The notes below the pieces were generated by a model. It saw nothing but the letters and a program-made list of their open reading frames with translations, was not told the DNA's origin and searched no databases. A stretch of DNA of 64,000 nt from Kryptolebias marmoratus (taxonomy: Eukaryota > Chordata > Actinopteri > Cyprinodontiformes > Rivulidae): the NCBI RefSeq assembly GCF_001649575.2, contig NC_051435.1, forward strand, positions 7,067,633-7,131,632, given 5' to 3'. Positions 44,096-55,325 of the stretch are shown in pieces (positions within the stretch are counted from its first letter, which is position 1; every line of letters starts with the position of its first letter). Both the position numbers and the translations under genes were made by a program.

Positions 44096-45265
44096 AAATA
44101 TACCAACTTGGCAGATGTCAAAAATGTAAACTGTTTCTAATTTAAATTTAACTCTTGTAGCTATCACATTTAAAATTCACATATTTCCATGATAAACTTA
44201 ATCATTTCTGTTTTCCATTAATAATTAAACTTTCTATAATTATAGTAATAAAACTAATTTGAAGAATAAATGCAATGTTCGGTTAATGTCATAAAATCAA
44301 GCAACAACCATAAATTCATACAATGATGTGGTCAATAGTTTTCCGATTTTTAAACTCTGGTAGACATTTCTGTCATAGTATAGTGTGTAGCTTTATTTTG
44401 TGCTCTAAAATAAGCACCAACTTAGCCTTACATTGATCTGATTGACCCGGTTGTAAGCCCAGCTTGCATTGAAAAGAAACCTTTGGAATGAGGTCTTACA
44501 CTTTGTTGTGTAAAATAATTGTATGTTTGCAGGTTTTTCTGTGTGTGTGTGTGTTCACAATAACTGGGGTTGTTGAAGCAAAGCAACGTTCCTTTTAATG
44601 ACGTCTATTCTTGGGTGGCAGCTGTGCCCATCTTGACTCATCTTCGTCCTTCCTTTCCGATTCAGGTCTTCATCTCTCGTCTGCTCTGACCTTACTCCCA
44701 GTTTGTGTGATGTGATCCAACGTGACGTTTAGGTTTGTCCCCTGGACCGTTGAATGGCTCTTAGTGCTGTATGCCTCCAGTGGAGGTCCGGCTCAGTAGT
44801 TCCCACAACAATCCAAGGGAGAACAGACCCATCATCTCTTGTTTTCTAGCAGAAGCGCCACTACAGAGCAGCAGAGCAGGTGGAAAGGTGTGAATAAATC
44901 TCACTGAAGGAAAGAAACACATCTCGTGAACTGGATTTTTTTTTTTACTTCAAATGTACTTCACATATACCACGGCTGCTTGAAGAAAAGGATGCTGAAG
45001 TGCTCACACTCATCTCAAAAAGCACTGGAGTGTGTTAAACAATCTGAACGCTCAAATATCCTAACCAACGTGGCCGTGTTCTCACCCACGAGATGTGAAC
45101 TGTGCTAATGGAAATCAATGAAACCACTAGCATTTCAAATGCTGCTTGATGAGATGTGTGAAGTTACTGAGAGAAATACCCGGATCCAATGATTGCATCG
45201 ATGCACGGCAAACTTACACATGTAGCTCACCAGTGTTTTTTAATGTTTCTCAGAGAGAGAAGTTG
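44096..45265. other. Non-coding DNA
   Basis: No gene recognised. A short GT run lies at 44540-44554 and a T run near 44937-44946. Confidence 0.5.
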
Positions 45266-45920
45266 CAGGGTTCCTACAGACTCTTAAACGTTACGAAAAA
45301 GTATGGTATTATTCCAGGAGTGGATAAGTATGAAAAACTGAAACAAGAGTATGGAAAACCTTCCGTTTCCGGATCCTGTTCCAAAAGATAAAACTCTAGA
45401 TTAAATAATAAAAGTATTTTTTCCACATTAATTGTTGATAAAGGGCAGAGATAATAACATGACACAGTCAATACTTTGGCAACGCAAAAACCTTTGTTTA
45501 CAGGTAAAAAATTTTCAAAACTTGTCTTTTGTTGCGGTAGAAACCCTCCCCACATGTAATCTTTTGCATAAATAAACATAATAATAAATACAAAAGTCAC
45601 AAAAATATTTGTTATAAATAGCCATTGATTGTTGAAGTTTGTTAACAAATGCTGAAAGACATGTTTACACGGCTCTCAGTAAAAAGCATGTAAAGTTTTA
45701 TCCATTTTAATATGGGAGCACAGTTTTACCAAATTATTATTTTGATTTGAAACAAACTTTAACTGTGGTATTAAAACAAATAAATGACTGCACAAACCTT
45801 TGCAGTAAATTTACAGATGTTTTGAATTCAAAAATGGCTTAAAAACTCAACCGAGAAATCTCAAAAATTAGAGTCAGGGGAACTCTGGAATTTCAAAATA
45901 AAAAATGTGAAGGCACCCTG
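45266..45920. mobile_element. hAT-like non-autonomous element with CAGGGT ends
   Basis: The left end is CAGGGTTCCTACAGACTC at 45266. The right end read inward on the other strand is CAGGGTGCCTTCACAT, ending at 45920. CAGGG termini are typical of hAT elements. The interior has the 'AAAGTATGG...GAGTATGGAAAACC' phrasing of a known vertebrate non-autonomous group. No transposase is seen, and the 8-base flanks do not match as a clean duplication, so the copy is old or the boundary is approximate. Confidence 0.5.
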
Positions 45921-46616
45921 AAGACGGGATGAATGACCTGTAGCTTTCCATCGTCCAAACATGCCGTCAAAACCCAGAGTTGAGTGTTACCATCGGGGAG
46001 GGGGTTGGCGCCAACAGAGGACTGATCCTGCAGGGGTAATCACACCAATAGGAAGAACAGACAACACGTTTTAAACGAATACTGTGAAATGTTACAGTGT
46101 GATATCACTAACTGAGGAACGGATCTTAAATTGAAGTTATGTGGGTGTTGGATGTGTTTTAGACGCTTCCCCACGAGAATCACGGTGAGAAGTGATCTTT
46201 GCCAGAAGGAGAAGGAGAGCGAAACAGCATTCCTACCTCCTTTCCCTCAAAGGTACACAGTTCAAAGGTGACCCACCAGCCTCCTCATCTCATCTCCTCA
46301 TTATTTTAGAACCAACAGCACTCTTGTCGTGTCAAAACACCAAAACACTACATCTTATCACTCGCTTCCTGAATGTTTGTCCAATATACACCCAGTGATC
46401 TGCCTGAACCCTGCGTGTTTTCTCTGCAAACACAAAACATCAAACCACAAGCTTTCTACATTTCTAACGGTTTATTTTTTTTAGATGAACAGCACATATC
46501 CTAAAGGCATGTTTGCATTAGGTTCTATTTGACTCCGCAGCTAGAAATTTTAAGCGAGAGGACGAATGTGGAAAAACTCTGGTAAGCCTAATTTAAATGG
46601 AGTGTTGGCTGATTAT

Positions 46617-46639
46617 ATTTGCATGTATTCATTATTGTT
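46617..46639. promoter_or_regulatory. Candidate octamer plus SOX-like core
   Basis: A perfect POU octamer ATTTGCAT (46617-46624) lies 9 bases from ATTGTT (46634-46639). This pair is a known type of composite site, but the spacing is longer than the classic one. Confidence 0.25.
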
Positions 46640-46942
46640 TGGAGACGCTCTTATCAGTAGATTGCAGGGTGTGAATAAGAAATCTCTTGATAAGAACAAA
46701 AAGGACAACTAATGGATTTTATTAGGTTAATGTGTGCCATATTCTATTAGAAACACGTCAACATCAGCGCCAATTGTTCCCTAATGACAAACCCAGAAAT
46801 GGATGACTGTCAGCCACGTTCAAATTGTTTTCATAAAAAATTACAGCCTCGCCTTCTTTCGATATTCCAGTATTAAAAGAACAAGAAAAGAATGGGAGGG
46901 GGGAACGTTGTGTATGACGAAGCTAACGAAAACAAAAAGAAA

Positions 46943-47003
46943 GCAGAGAGCTGCTGGTTTGGCAGACAGGCAGGTGCTGCAGCAGCTTCCAGCAGCTCTC
47001 TGC
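46943..47003. repeat. Perfect 15-bp inverted repeat, 31-base loop
   Basis: GCAGAGAGCTGCTGG at 46943-46957 and CCAGCAGCTCTCTGC at 46989-47003 are exact reverse complements. The RNA from either strand would fold into a compact stem-loop. No transposon is recognised around it. Confidence 0.85.
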
Positions 47004-47444
47004 AGACTCTGCCTTTGACAGTCAGGGATAAGTGGCCATTAAAATCCCATGATCACTTAATACACCTGTCATTAGCCATCAGCTGTGCATTAACACGGCT
47101 AGCTGGGGCTTACACCAAAGGAAGAAATGGACTCGACTCAATTAAAAGCAAAAAAAATTGAATCATCCCACAAGTTTTCAGTTGTCTGGTGGATAATGTT
47201 CTCTGTCTGGTGCACAAATGAAAGGGAAGGACCCTAATGTGATGGAGTTTCTACTTTAATGACAATATAATTTAAATTTATCTCAAAAGGCAAATATCAC
47301 CACAATAAGGCTGTGATTAAAAAAATCAAGGGGATAATAGTCCTGAAATAATGTTTCTGAAATTTAAGAGAGAAGTTCACATAAAGAGCTTTACTTTCTG
47401 TGCATCAAAAACATGTAACAAACAAGTATTTTCTTTTTTAGCAA

Positions 47445-47565
47445 AAAAAGAGGTTCACTAAAATTTGTCTAGTGGTTCATGAGATATTTTGCTAACAGAC
47501 AAACATGTGCACATGGACAAAAACCTTGTCCTCTGCTTTTGGCAGCGGGTGATAATGAAACATTA
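47445..47565 (-). mobile_element. Family A copy A12, left end only
   Basis: Begins 'GAGGTTCACTAAAATTTGTC', then 'TTCATGAGATATTTTGCTAA' and 'ACATGGACAAAAACCTTGTC', and ends at the decayed hairpin 'TTTTGGCAGCGGGTGATAAT' near 47538-47557. Confidence 0.7.
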
Positions 47566-48577
47566 ACAGGAATGAGGATAAGCTGCTGTGTGGAGTTAAC
47601 CCGGGCAGTTACTGATAAATAAGAGTCACCATCTCATCCATATCAGGATTGTGAACTGGGTCCTATTTTCTGCAAACCATCTCCAACATGTGATGGCTTC
47701 GGTGAAAGAAAAAGGCTGATTTCAAACAAAAATAATTTTCATTTTCTTATTCAGCATGAATAAAAATACCTGTCAATCTACCTTTCATCCAGTGTTTATT
47801 AGGAGAAGCTCCAGAGAGTTCAGCAGGTTGAGGCTGAGCACACAGGACTCAGTTACTCCAAAAATAATAATAATAATCTCATGAACATGTTGTATAAATA
47901 AACATGAGATTCTGATATTAGAGGAACTATCCCCCGTCTGTATTTTTACCTAATGTGGCTCTTCTCCACACACTTAAAAAGACTTATAATGTACGATGTT
48001 TTTAATTTGCACACATGAAGCTCATTACAAGAAAAGGACAACTAATTCCCTCAGGCAAAGTACTTCAGCTGGGATTACAAAAAAGAAAAACTTTTTACTG
48101 CTATAAAACACAAGAATTCAGACTGATCCACTGTTTGTAAGCAGCATAAATACTGTAACCTGAGACTTACTGGGATTAATGTTCTTATAGTGATGATGTT
48201 TTATTACAAATGTATCAGTTATTGTTCTTTTAGTTATAATTTGAATAAAATAAACTGTAAAATAATGCTATATTTCTGTCAAAAAAATGGAAATAATTTT
48301 GTAGAAAACAGACGGAGCAACTATTCTTCAGTAATTTTCCATCTTGGCTACTTGTAGCTTTTAATCTTCTTCAGCTTCGCACTTCTCCCTGAAAACTGCC
48401 TGATTCTGCTGCTGTTGTTGTTTAATCCAACGTAAAAACCTGCAGCAGCTTCTTCTCCTGAAGGGTCGACGGAAAGGGTTTCAGGGTGTTCGTAGTTCCA
48501 AGAAACGATTTGTCTGAAACTTTCGGAAAATAAAATTCATTTGGGAACTTATTTCACTCGAATTAAAACATTAATTA
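47566..48577. other. AT-rich non-coding DNA
   Basis: No gene or recognised repeat. A short AAT run lies near 47863-47877. Confidence 0.5.
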
Positions 48578-48985
48578 GTAAAGTCAGCTCAGTCTGTCTG
48601 TTAGCGAAATATCTTACGAACCGCTGGGTGGATTTTAATGAAACTCATCACCACCTTGACATCTACAACTGATTAACTTACGGAGGTAATCCAATTCAAG
48701 ATGGCGGCCACAGGCAACTGACCTTAAAAAAATGGCCACAGCTCAGCCAGTTTTACAGATATTAAGCTGAAATTCGGTGTGGTAGTAGCTGAGAGTCATC
48801 CCCAACACATAGTCTGAGTGCTAACCTGTTGTGTGAGATCTCACATAATTACATGAGATTGTGCACAATGATCAAAGGGACTATATCTTTTTGTCATAAA
48901 ATGATCTTAGACTAAAACTCTGAGATAAAAGGCGGTGAGTGATACGCATTCCCTCAAGGCATGGTGGCCTCATAATTAATCAATT
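48578..48985 (+). mobile_element. Family A copy A13 with a perfect YY1-type core
   Basis: Starts 'GTCAGCTCAGTCTGTCTGTT' near 48582, then 'AGCGAAATATCTTACGAACC'. Core AAGATGGCGGC is at 48698-48708. 'GTGGTAGTAGCTGAGAGTCA' follows near 48780. The right end is 'GATACGCATTCCCTCAAGGC' and ATGGTGGCCTCATAATT. Confidence 0.8.
48698..48708 (+). promoter_or_regulatory. YY1-type consensus inside family A
   Basis: AAGATGGCGGC matches the published YY1 core exactly. Other family A copies carry one-base variants at the same position. Confidence 0.4.
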
Positions 48986-49785
48986 TATTTCTGCTTTCGT
49001 GCCTGATTTGTGACCGTGCTAATGTCCACAACTCTTCTTTTTAATGAAAATCTGCAGTAAATTTGCCAAATATTTGTTGACACTGACTCACCTCCAGACG
49101 ACAGAGTTTAATAAATGTGCTGAGAGCTCAGTCCTCCTTATTCTGGCATAAACAAGCTGTCAGCATAAATACAAACGGCAGCTGACTTGAGCTTTCCAAA
49201 AATTTCAGACTTTGATTTATAACTGCTGGTTTTATTTTTGACTTCCCTCTGTAAATATACAAAACAGTGTGTTCCATTTTTGTTTTGCATATAAAAGCCA
49301 CCAAAGTGGATGACACAGTTTGGTCCGATGCCAGTCAATGAAATGTTTTCATTAATAGAGTCATTAAAAGAATAGGAAGCTGTCTATGTATAAATGGATT
49401 TTCTGGTAATTGTTTTTGTACCCTGGGGCTTTGGATGCAGATTTGTTTTGTTTCCCTGTTTGATTCTGTCAGTATCATAGCTAAGGGTTGCCCATTTTCT
49501 GCATGAACATGCAATTTGAAATAGGTGAGTGCCAGGTCATTTTAATTAGGTCCAAATGTCTAAAACAGGCCATCTTTCCTGCCAGCGTTTTTCACTCAAC
49601 CTATTGCACGAAGAGGAAGAAGTCAGAAATTAAAATGCAAAAATGAGATTGAGTCAGGACTTGCTTAATTTATTAGTAGTCTGTTGAAACAAATCATGGG
49701 TAAAACAGAAAGAAAATGGCTAAAACAAGCGACAGTTAGACTACCTCCTGGCTGTTTCATCATTAGTTCTTTTTTCTAAAATCTA
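48986..49785. other. Unique non-coding DNA
   Basis: No gene is recognised. The 49380-49570 part is repeat-free, with ATGCAATTTG and TTTTAATTAGG type words. It is a weak candidate for a conserved element. Confidence 0.4.
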
Positions 49786-50055
49786 TTAAAGGGATAGTCT
49801 GGTGATTTTGTAATGATATTCAGTTAATACTTAATACCTTATCAGCTACCTTGAACAGCTATGTTGTTTTTGAGAAAGTTTTTTTTTAAAAGCCTGAAAA
49901 ATGATTTTTAAAAAAACAGACCCTTGTTCAGCTAGCCATTAGCCTAGCTTCGAGGAAGACTTCTGCCTTTTCTTCATACTCCATGCTCTACAAAGGTCAC
50001 TGCATATAAGGCACTATCAATAACATCACTTTAAAAATGACCAGATTAAATTCAT
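49786..50055. mobile_element. Family B short copy
   Basis: The left TIR TTAAAGGGATAGTCTGGTGA starts at 49786. The right TIR reads CATCACTTTAAAAATGACCA near 50024-50043; its last bases (CTATCCCTTTAA) are lost, though a TTAA follows at 50046. The interior matches 9700-9904. It is about 270 bases, MITE-sized, with no ORF. Confidence 0.65.
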
Positions 50056-50434
50056 GGATTTAGAGAAAATAAAACTTTGTGAATGAAATGACTGGTTGGT
50101 AATTAGTAATCAACTCTGGATTAATTGTTAAAAAAAGAACAAAATAAAAATAATATACAATTTATAAAACCGAACTAAAACAAACTCTATAAATGATAAT
50201 ATTTTATTATAGTACAGTATGATGTTTTTGATTGTGCTGTAGTTTAACAGTACTTTGCTGTATTTTGGATTACAGTACGTACACATTTTGTTTGAGTAAG
50301 TTAACAGAATTTATTTGATTTATTTACTGTATGTTTACGTGCATAGCCAAAGCAAACCAGGTGGCTGCTTCTGGCCCCTGGCCGTCAAAGGTCCCGCACA
50401 ATGTTTTAATCCTCAGAATATGTTTTGAAATCCC
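50056..50434. other. AT-rich non-coding DNA
   Basis: No gene or recognised repeat. Confidence 0.5.
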
Positions 50435-50665
50435 TCTCAGTTACTGATCGAGCTGTAGGCATTTTGTGTTCGCTAAGGTCAACTAGCTGCGATGGCCATC
50501 TTGAATTGGGTTGGCTCCAAAAGTTAATGGGTTGTAGAGGCACCTCCACTTTCCTCTTTTCATCAAAGTCTGTCCCGTGGTTTATGAGATATTTTACTAA
50601 CATAACAGATAAACACACAGACACAAACATTCTTGCTTTTTTGTCTTCAGTGGCAGGTAATAATA
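50435..50665 (-). mobile_element. Family A copy A14, left half
   Basis: 'CAGTTACTGATCGAGCTGTA' near 50438 is followed by 'GTCAACTAGCTGCGATGGCC' and ATCTTGAATTGGG near 50490. It continues through 'GAGATATTTTACTAACATAA' to a decayed hairpin end, 'GTCTTCAGTGGCAGGTAATA', near 50643. Confidence 0.75.
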
Positions 50666-50739
50666 AAAACATGACCAATATAAAAAGTTAGAAGAGTTGT
50701 GGTGGTGAGTGGGCGATGGGCCTAAATTAAATGCTGCCT

Positions 50740-50775
50740 CCTGCTTAGGGCCTCATACAACCTTGGGCCGGCCCT
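50740..50775 (-). repeat. Possible hAT terminus (CAGGGCCGGCCCAAGG)
   Basis: The complement of 50758-50775 begins CAGGGCCGGCCCAAGG, resembling hAT termini common in fish. The other end was not found. Confidence 0.3.
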
Positions 50776-50778
50776 GTA

Positions 50779-52679
50779 CATATGTATTAATTTCTACAAA
50801 TAAAAAATCATCTGTTTGTGTGACAACAGCAACTTTCATTCCAAAAACTCACTTCATTCATGTTTTATAGCTGAGGTGGGTTATTTTGTTAAAAACGTTT
50901 ATACTGGTAATTTACAGTAGTTTGCTGTTATTTGTTAACATAAGTAAATTGGAGTATCAAATGACTATTTGCACTCCAAAGACTTATAATTAAGGGCGAA
51001 TAATATTAATATTGTATACATAAGATGCTGTTGGGAATATGTAAATGCAAATAAAACAACAAATGAATGAGGAAGTCTCTTGGTGCTGTTATTATGGTGT
51101 TTTATAACCCACTAATTTTTTTCGATAAATAAATGCTGTTCACTAAAAATCTGTGGTCATTGAGGAGCCTGATGTTACAGCTGCCCAACAGCAAATTGTG
51201 TTTGATCCAAGGCTGAAACCTAAGTCATTGTTTTTAAGGTCAAATAGAGGTCATCATCAGAGGATCTGCAGTTTTGTGTTTTTCCTTCACTCTTCCTGGA
51301 GGCAACTTGGTCGTTGTGTTGTTTTCTTGTTGAGCTTCAGATTTGTTGCACTGGCGGCTCTTGTACACGTTACACCCTCGTGTAACCTGCTGTTTCTGCA
51401 AATGAGCTGAATTTTCAAGAGTCACGGCTTTTTGACAAGCACAAAAATCTATTTTGCAGTTGCTTACAATTTCGCTGAAAATCCATGCAAGCAAAAAATT
51501 CATGCCTGTTTGGGATTCTTCTTATTTCCTCGCAGCCCGCGGTTGGTTGACAGCTGTTTGGTTTGTAAACAGCCTTGTCAGATTGCAGGCCAACAAGTTT
51601 CTGAAAAACAAACAAATACGTGGAAGAGAGGTTGCTTTTGCTCCGTCTCGCAACTGAATCCGCAGCATCTGACTCTGTGATTGTCACCAAGCCGGGCGAT
51701 GCGGTTCGTGGGAGGTACTGCGAGCGCCTCGGGTAGCACTGGTGCTTAATGTAGCTGCAGCTAACTTGTCTTTCCTCCACCCATCAAATCCCTCCCCCCG
51801 CCTCACCACCACCCAGCAGTGAGTGATGTCAGACAGTCAGGGATGCTGGATGCCGAGGAAGAGTGCAGCAGCAGGCGGCAGAGATAAGGCCCTCCCTCAT
51901 ACCTCCACAGATTAAACAGCAGGATTAACCTCTCTACTCCACCACTGCCACCACAGAGTCTTTCACCCCCTTATCTACCCCCAACTCCTCCTTTTCTCCT
52001 CCAACATTTGCCACCGTACATTTGTACAGTTGTCATGATGTGGGAAATTGCTTTTTAACCCTATGTGGTTTTGCTCTTGTCTTTTTTATAAACAATTGAA
52101 ACATAGGAAAACGGAGCCAGGAGAAGAAGAAAAAAAAAAAAAAAAAACAATTTTTTAGTCTCAGCACTGCTTTCTGCTTTTATCTGCAGCCAGACTCGAA
52201 AGAGAGCGTCTGCAGAAATTAGGAGAAAATCTTGCAACAATTTTAAGCGTTTTGTCAGTTTGTCTAAAGCTTTCCCCAAGCGCCTGATTTAATAACTAGG
52301 AGATTTCGTTGCAACATTTATTTATGTTTGAAGGAGCAAGAGAAGCTGGAAGCCCTGATAAATAGTCCAACAACAAGTAATGTCCTCAGTGGTGCCACCC
52401 TGGAGCTACACTACAGAAACGATTCACTGATATTGTGTTTATTTCTTGCTCCAGTGTTCCATCTTTAACTACACGTGTCCAGATTTCTGGTTTCATGATT
52501 TTTGGAATTGAATTTAAAGAAGAAGAAAAAAAGCTGTTGTTTGAGGTCAGTTTAGTTATTGTTCCACACACATCCTTCACATGTTTGCTTTAAGTGAGGT
52601 ATACGTCATTTTTAATTGCTTTAAGTAAAAAAAACTAACTCAAAACAAAAGGTAAATTGCAACAAAACACAGCTAAAAT
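50779..52679. other. Unique non-coding DNA with a GC-richer patch
   Basis: No gene is recognised. 51690-52010 is relatively GC-rich and pyrimidine-rich. An A18 run lies at 52130-52147. ORFs up to 121 codons (51415-51780, minus) overlap others in several frames and lack known motifs; an unrecognised exon or promoter cannot be excluded. Confidence 0.4.
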
Positions 52680-52850
52680 CAAAGACCAAGCATTCCTCGA
52701 AAAAATGCATATCACCCACTACCTTTCAAGCCCAGATCATTTTATCTAGAGAAGCCGTTTTGGTCAAACAACCTTTACAAAAGACCAAACTAGCACAAAT
52801 TTTAGCTCAAATAATATACAGTTGTATTTTTGACATAATCCAGCTTTGAA
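52680..52850 (-). mobile_element. Family A copy A15, right end
   Basis: 'CAAAGACCAAGCATTCCTCG' near 52680 is followed by 'AAATGCATATCACCCACTAC', 'CTTTCAAGCCCAGATCATTT' and 'ATTTTAGCTCAAATAATATA'. The rest of the module is lost. Confidence 0.65.
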
Positions 52851-54267
52851 TATGTTTTTGTTTTTTTTATTTTTGTATCTCTGGACTCGCATGCAAGTCT
52901 ATATTTTTAAATTCCCTGACACGTTCCTGAATAAGCTCTAATTATGGTGCTCCGAGATTACTGAAAACATATTTCACTCTGGTAACACAACACATTGTGT
53001 AAACATTTTGACTTTGCACATGTATCCATTTGTCTGGCTGATAAAACCTATAATCAGCCGTATTATTTGAGTTCCGGCTCAGATGGAGGAAATGTTACCC
53101 CCTGCCTCTTTAAAAAAAAACAACATGCAATTAGCATAGCCTCCCCTGTGTTAGGTACCTGTGATAAGAGAGCTGGTGACCAAGTGGGCTATGACATTCC
53201 ACTGAACCAGAAAATTGCTGCAGAGCCAGCCTTGAAATTAGTTTAAATTGCTGAATCAAAAAAATGTTATCCTGGATTCTGGCAAGGCCAGCGTAAACCT
53301 CATGCCTCTAATCCCCAAACTGATGTGAAAGTTGTCGGGGATCGTGTCGCCCCTCCGACACGAATGATGAGGGACTTTGGATTCAGCGTGACACATAGAG
53401 ACACACACTCGTGAGCAATTGGGATTTGACTCGGCTTCCACTCGAGGCTGCCGGGGCTGTGACTTGAAATCTGCAGGCTTTGGGAGTTTCCAGTGCGATC
53501 TACCACTGCCTTTGTGCTTTTCAATTCAATTACACGCCAACTCTTTACTCTGTGACAATGTCAGATCTTTAAGCTCTCTTAGATGTGAGTTGAGTCACAA
53601 ATCTAAGCTTTGATGCGCAGTTTGAGGATTGGGGAGGGGGGATAATTTACTATCAGTCAGGTACCTAATTTCATCCTCTTTGAATACACTTAAGATCTGC
53701 TCAAATAGCTGGAGTTGTAGATTGATGGGAGGCGGAGGCAGGCAGGAACATGTCAACTCTAAACACGCTTAATGTGGAAAGAGGATCACTGGAGCAAACA
53801 CACAAGTGGATTCAAGTCACACTTATTCTGTACCAGGCTGGCCCAAGAAAACTAATGCTAGAAAGTGTAAATCACAGTTTTGAGAACTGGACAAGTAAAT
53901 GAACACTGATTGCTCTCAATGACGCAAATAGTGGCGTGTCAAACGCCAAGTGAGGTCGTAATTTGAACTTTAAGTACTCACCCACTCGTTTGTTGGCACA
54001 TTGTACTTTCCACGCAGCAATTAAACTGGCTACAGACACAGCTCTCCAAACCAATTTGCACTTCAGGATTTGCTGCATTCTGCCACTGCTACAGTGTGCC
54101 GAGGCTGCTCATTAATAACCGGCCGAACAGTGATCACAGCAACGGGCCTCTGTCAGAGCTGCAACTATTTATTCTTACAGTGATTGTTGTCAAGCTGTTT
54201 GCTTGGACTACAGCCCTGACCACTGTACTCCCTCCACCTAAAGGGTTAGAGAGAATAGTTTAAAAAA
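52851..54267. other. Unique non-coding DNA
   Basis: No gene or recognised repeat. ORFs of 61-83 codons overlap on both strands, for example at 53256-53613. Confidence 0.5.
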
Positions 54268-54290
54268 ATAAATAAATAAATAATAATAAC
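54268..54290. repeat. (AAAT)n/(AAT)n microsatellite
   Basis: Directly precedes the LINE end at 54292. Confidence 0.85.
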
Positions 54291-54291
54291 C

Positions 54292-54662
54292 CTAACCCGG
54301 ATACGAGCTGCTGAAATGAGCTTCCTTCGTAGGGTGGCCGGGCTCAGCCTCAGAGATAAGGTGAGGTGCTCCGTCATCCATGGGGGAGCTCAGTGTAGAC
54401 CTGTTGCTACTTCAAATAGAATGGAGAAGGTTTTTCAGGCATGTCCCACTGGGAGGAGACCTCGGGGCAGACCCACAACTCTCTGGAGGGATTACGTATC
54501 CTCTCTGGCCTGGGAACAACTTGGGATTCCCTAAGAGGAACTGGAGAGTGTTGCTGGAGAGAGGGAGGTCTGGGTTTCTCTCCTGGACATGTTGACTCCA
54601 TGACCTGACCATAGATAAGCAGTAGAAGATGGATGGATGGATGGATGGATGGATGGATGGAT
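54292..54662 (+). pseudogene. RTE/Rex3-like LINE 3' end with (GATG)n tail
   Basis: One frame reads MSFLRRVAGLSLRDKVRCSV near 54316-54375 and later GRRPRGRPTTLWRDYVSSLA and WEQLGIP (near 54457-54531), both familiar from the C-terminus of this fish LINE. The frame ends after GIP; the following part resumes in another frame. A tandem GATG tail covers 54628-54662. It is the same family as 12373-12574 but longer at its 5' end. The tail joins family A copy A16 in mid-module. I found no clear target duplication. Confidence 0.75.
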
Positions 54663-54664
54663 AA

Positions 54665-55325
54665 ACAGATATAGAGATAAAATCTAATGTGGCAGTGGCT
54701 GAGATTCATTCACAGCTCATTCTTTGAGTTTGACATTTTGTGAGATTTTCAAGGTGTCAGGATTGGTGGAGACAACGGAGGCGAACCCGGAACTCAGACT
54801 CATAATTAAAAAAAAACTATTTATTTAAGTAAAAGATAAACAAAACAAAAGCTGACGAGGCAGCGAGGACAAAACAAAAACTAAACTTGACAAAACAGGT
54901 GGGAACAAAACAACCAGGACGGGACCAGGAACATAGAAAACTGAACAATGAACCAGCGGAGTAGTTTTAAACACTGAAGATAATGAGATAAGTGGGCACA
55001 GGTGAGTGATACAAATTGTTGACAGGTAGAGATGGGCATGGCCAACAGGCAAGTGAGTGACTGAGGAGGAGTGAATAGTGACAGGAAACAAAGACACGAA
55101 CCACAAGAACTAAACTGAGACAAAGATAACTGAACAAAGACTCGAACAGAAAACATGAAGACAATAAACTGAAACAGGAAACAGGAAACAGGAAACCCAA
55201 AACCCGACACAAGGTTTGATCAAAACGTCTACAACTCTCAACATGAGATGATCTTAGTCTGAAACTGACCTGAAAGGTGGTGGATTAAATGCATTCCTCA
55301 AAAGAATGCTTGGCCTTTAATTTAT
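54665..55325 (+). mobile_element. Family A copy A16, interrupted by a solo LTR
   Basis: The copy begins mid-module, 'ACAGATATAGAGATAAAATC' near 54666, right after a LINE tail. It continues 'GTGGCAGTGGCTGAGATTCA' and breaks at 54754. It resumes at 55210 with 'CAAGGTTTGATCAAAACGTC' and 'CATGAGATGATCTTAGTCTG'. The right end is 'GCATTCCTCAAAAGAATGCT' and TGGCCTTTAATTT near 55290-55322. Confidence 0.8.
54755..55209 (-). mobile_element. Solo LTR of an LTR retrotransposon (455 bp)
   Basis: The unit starts TGTCAGG and ends CCGACA, giving the canonical TG...CA ends with a short inverted repeat. It is flanked by a 5-base direct repeat, CAAGG, at 54750-54754 and 55210-55214. It sits inside an otherwise continuous family A copy. 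On the minus strand an AATAAA-like signal followed by T-rich sequence lies near the end (plus 54809-54822), so the element probably reads on the minus strand. No internal region, primer-binding site or polypurine tract is present, as expected after LTR-LTR recombination. The retrotransposon superfamily is not determined. Confidence 0.75.

Larger units (their letters stand above)
45921..47444. other. Unique non-coding DNA with a hairpin and POU/SOX-like sites
   Basis: No gene is recognised. It holds an octamer with a SOX-like core (46617-46639) and a perfect 15-bp inverted repeat (46943-47003), each listed separately. Confidence 0.45.

Noticed and set aside
51415..51780. Overlapping ORFs of 82-121 codons on both strands near a GC-richer patch
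   Set aside because: Several frames are open together, which reflects base composition; no motif seen.
54285..54297. Telomere-like AACCCTAACCCGG
   Set aside because: Fewer than two full CCCTAA units; chance next to an AAAT repeat.
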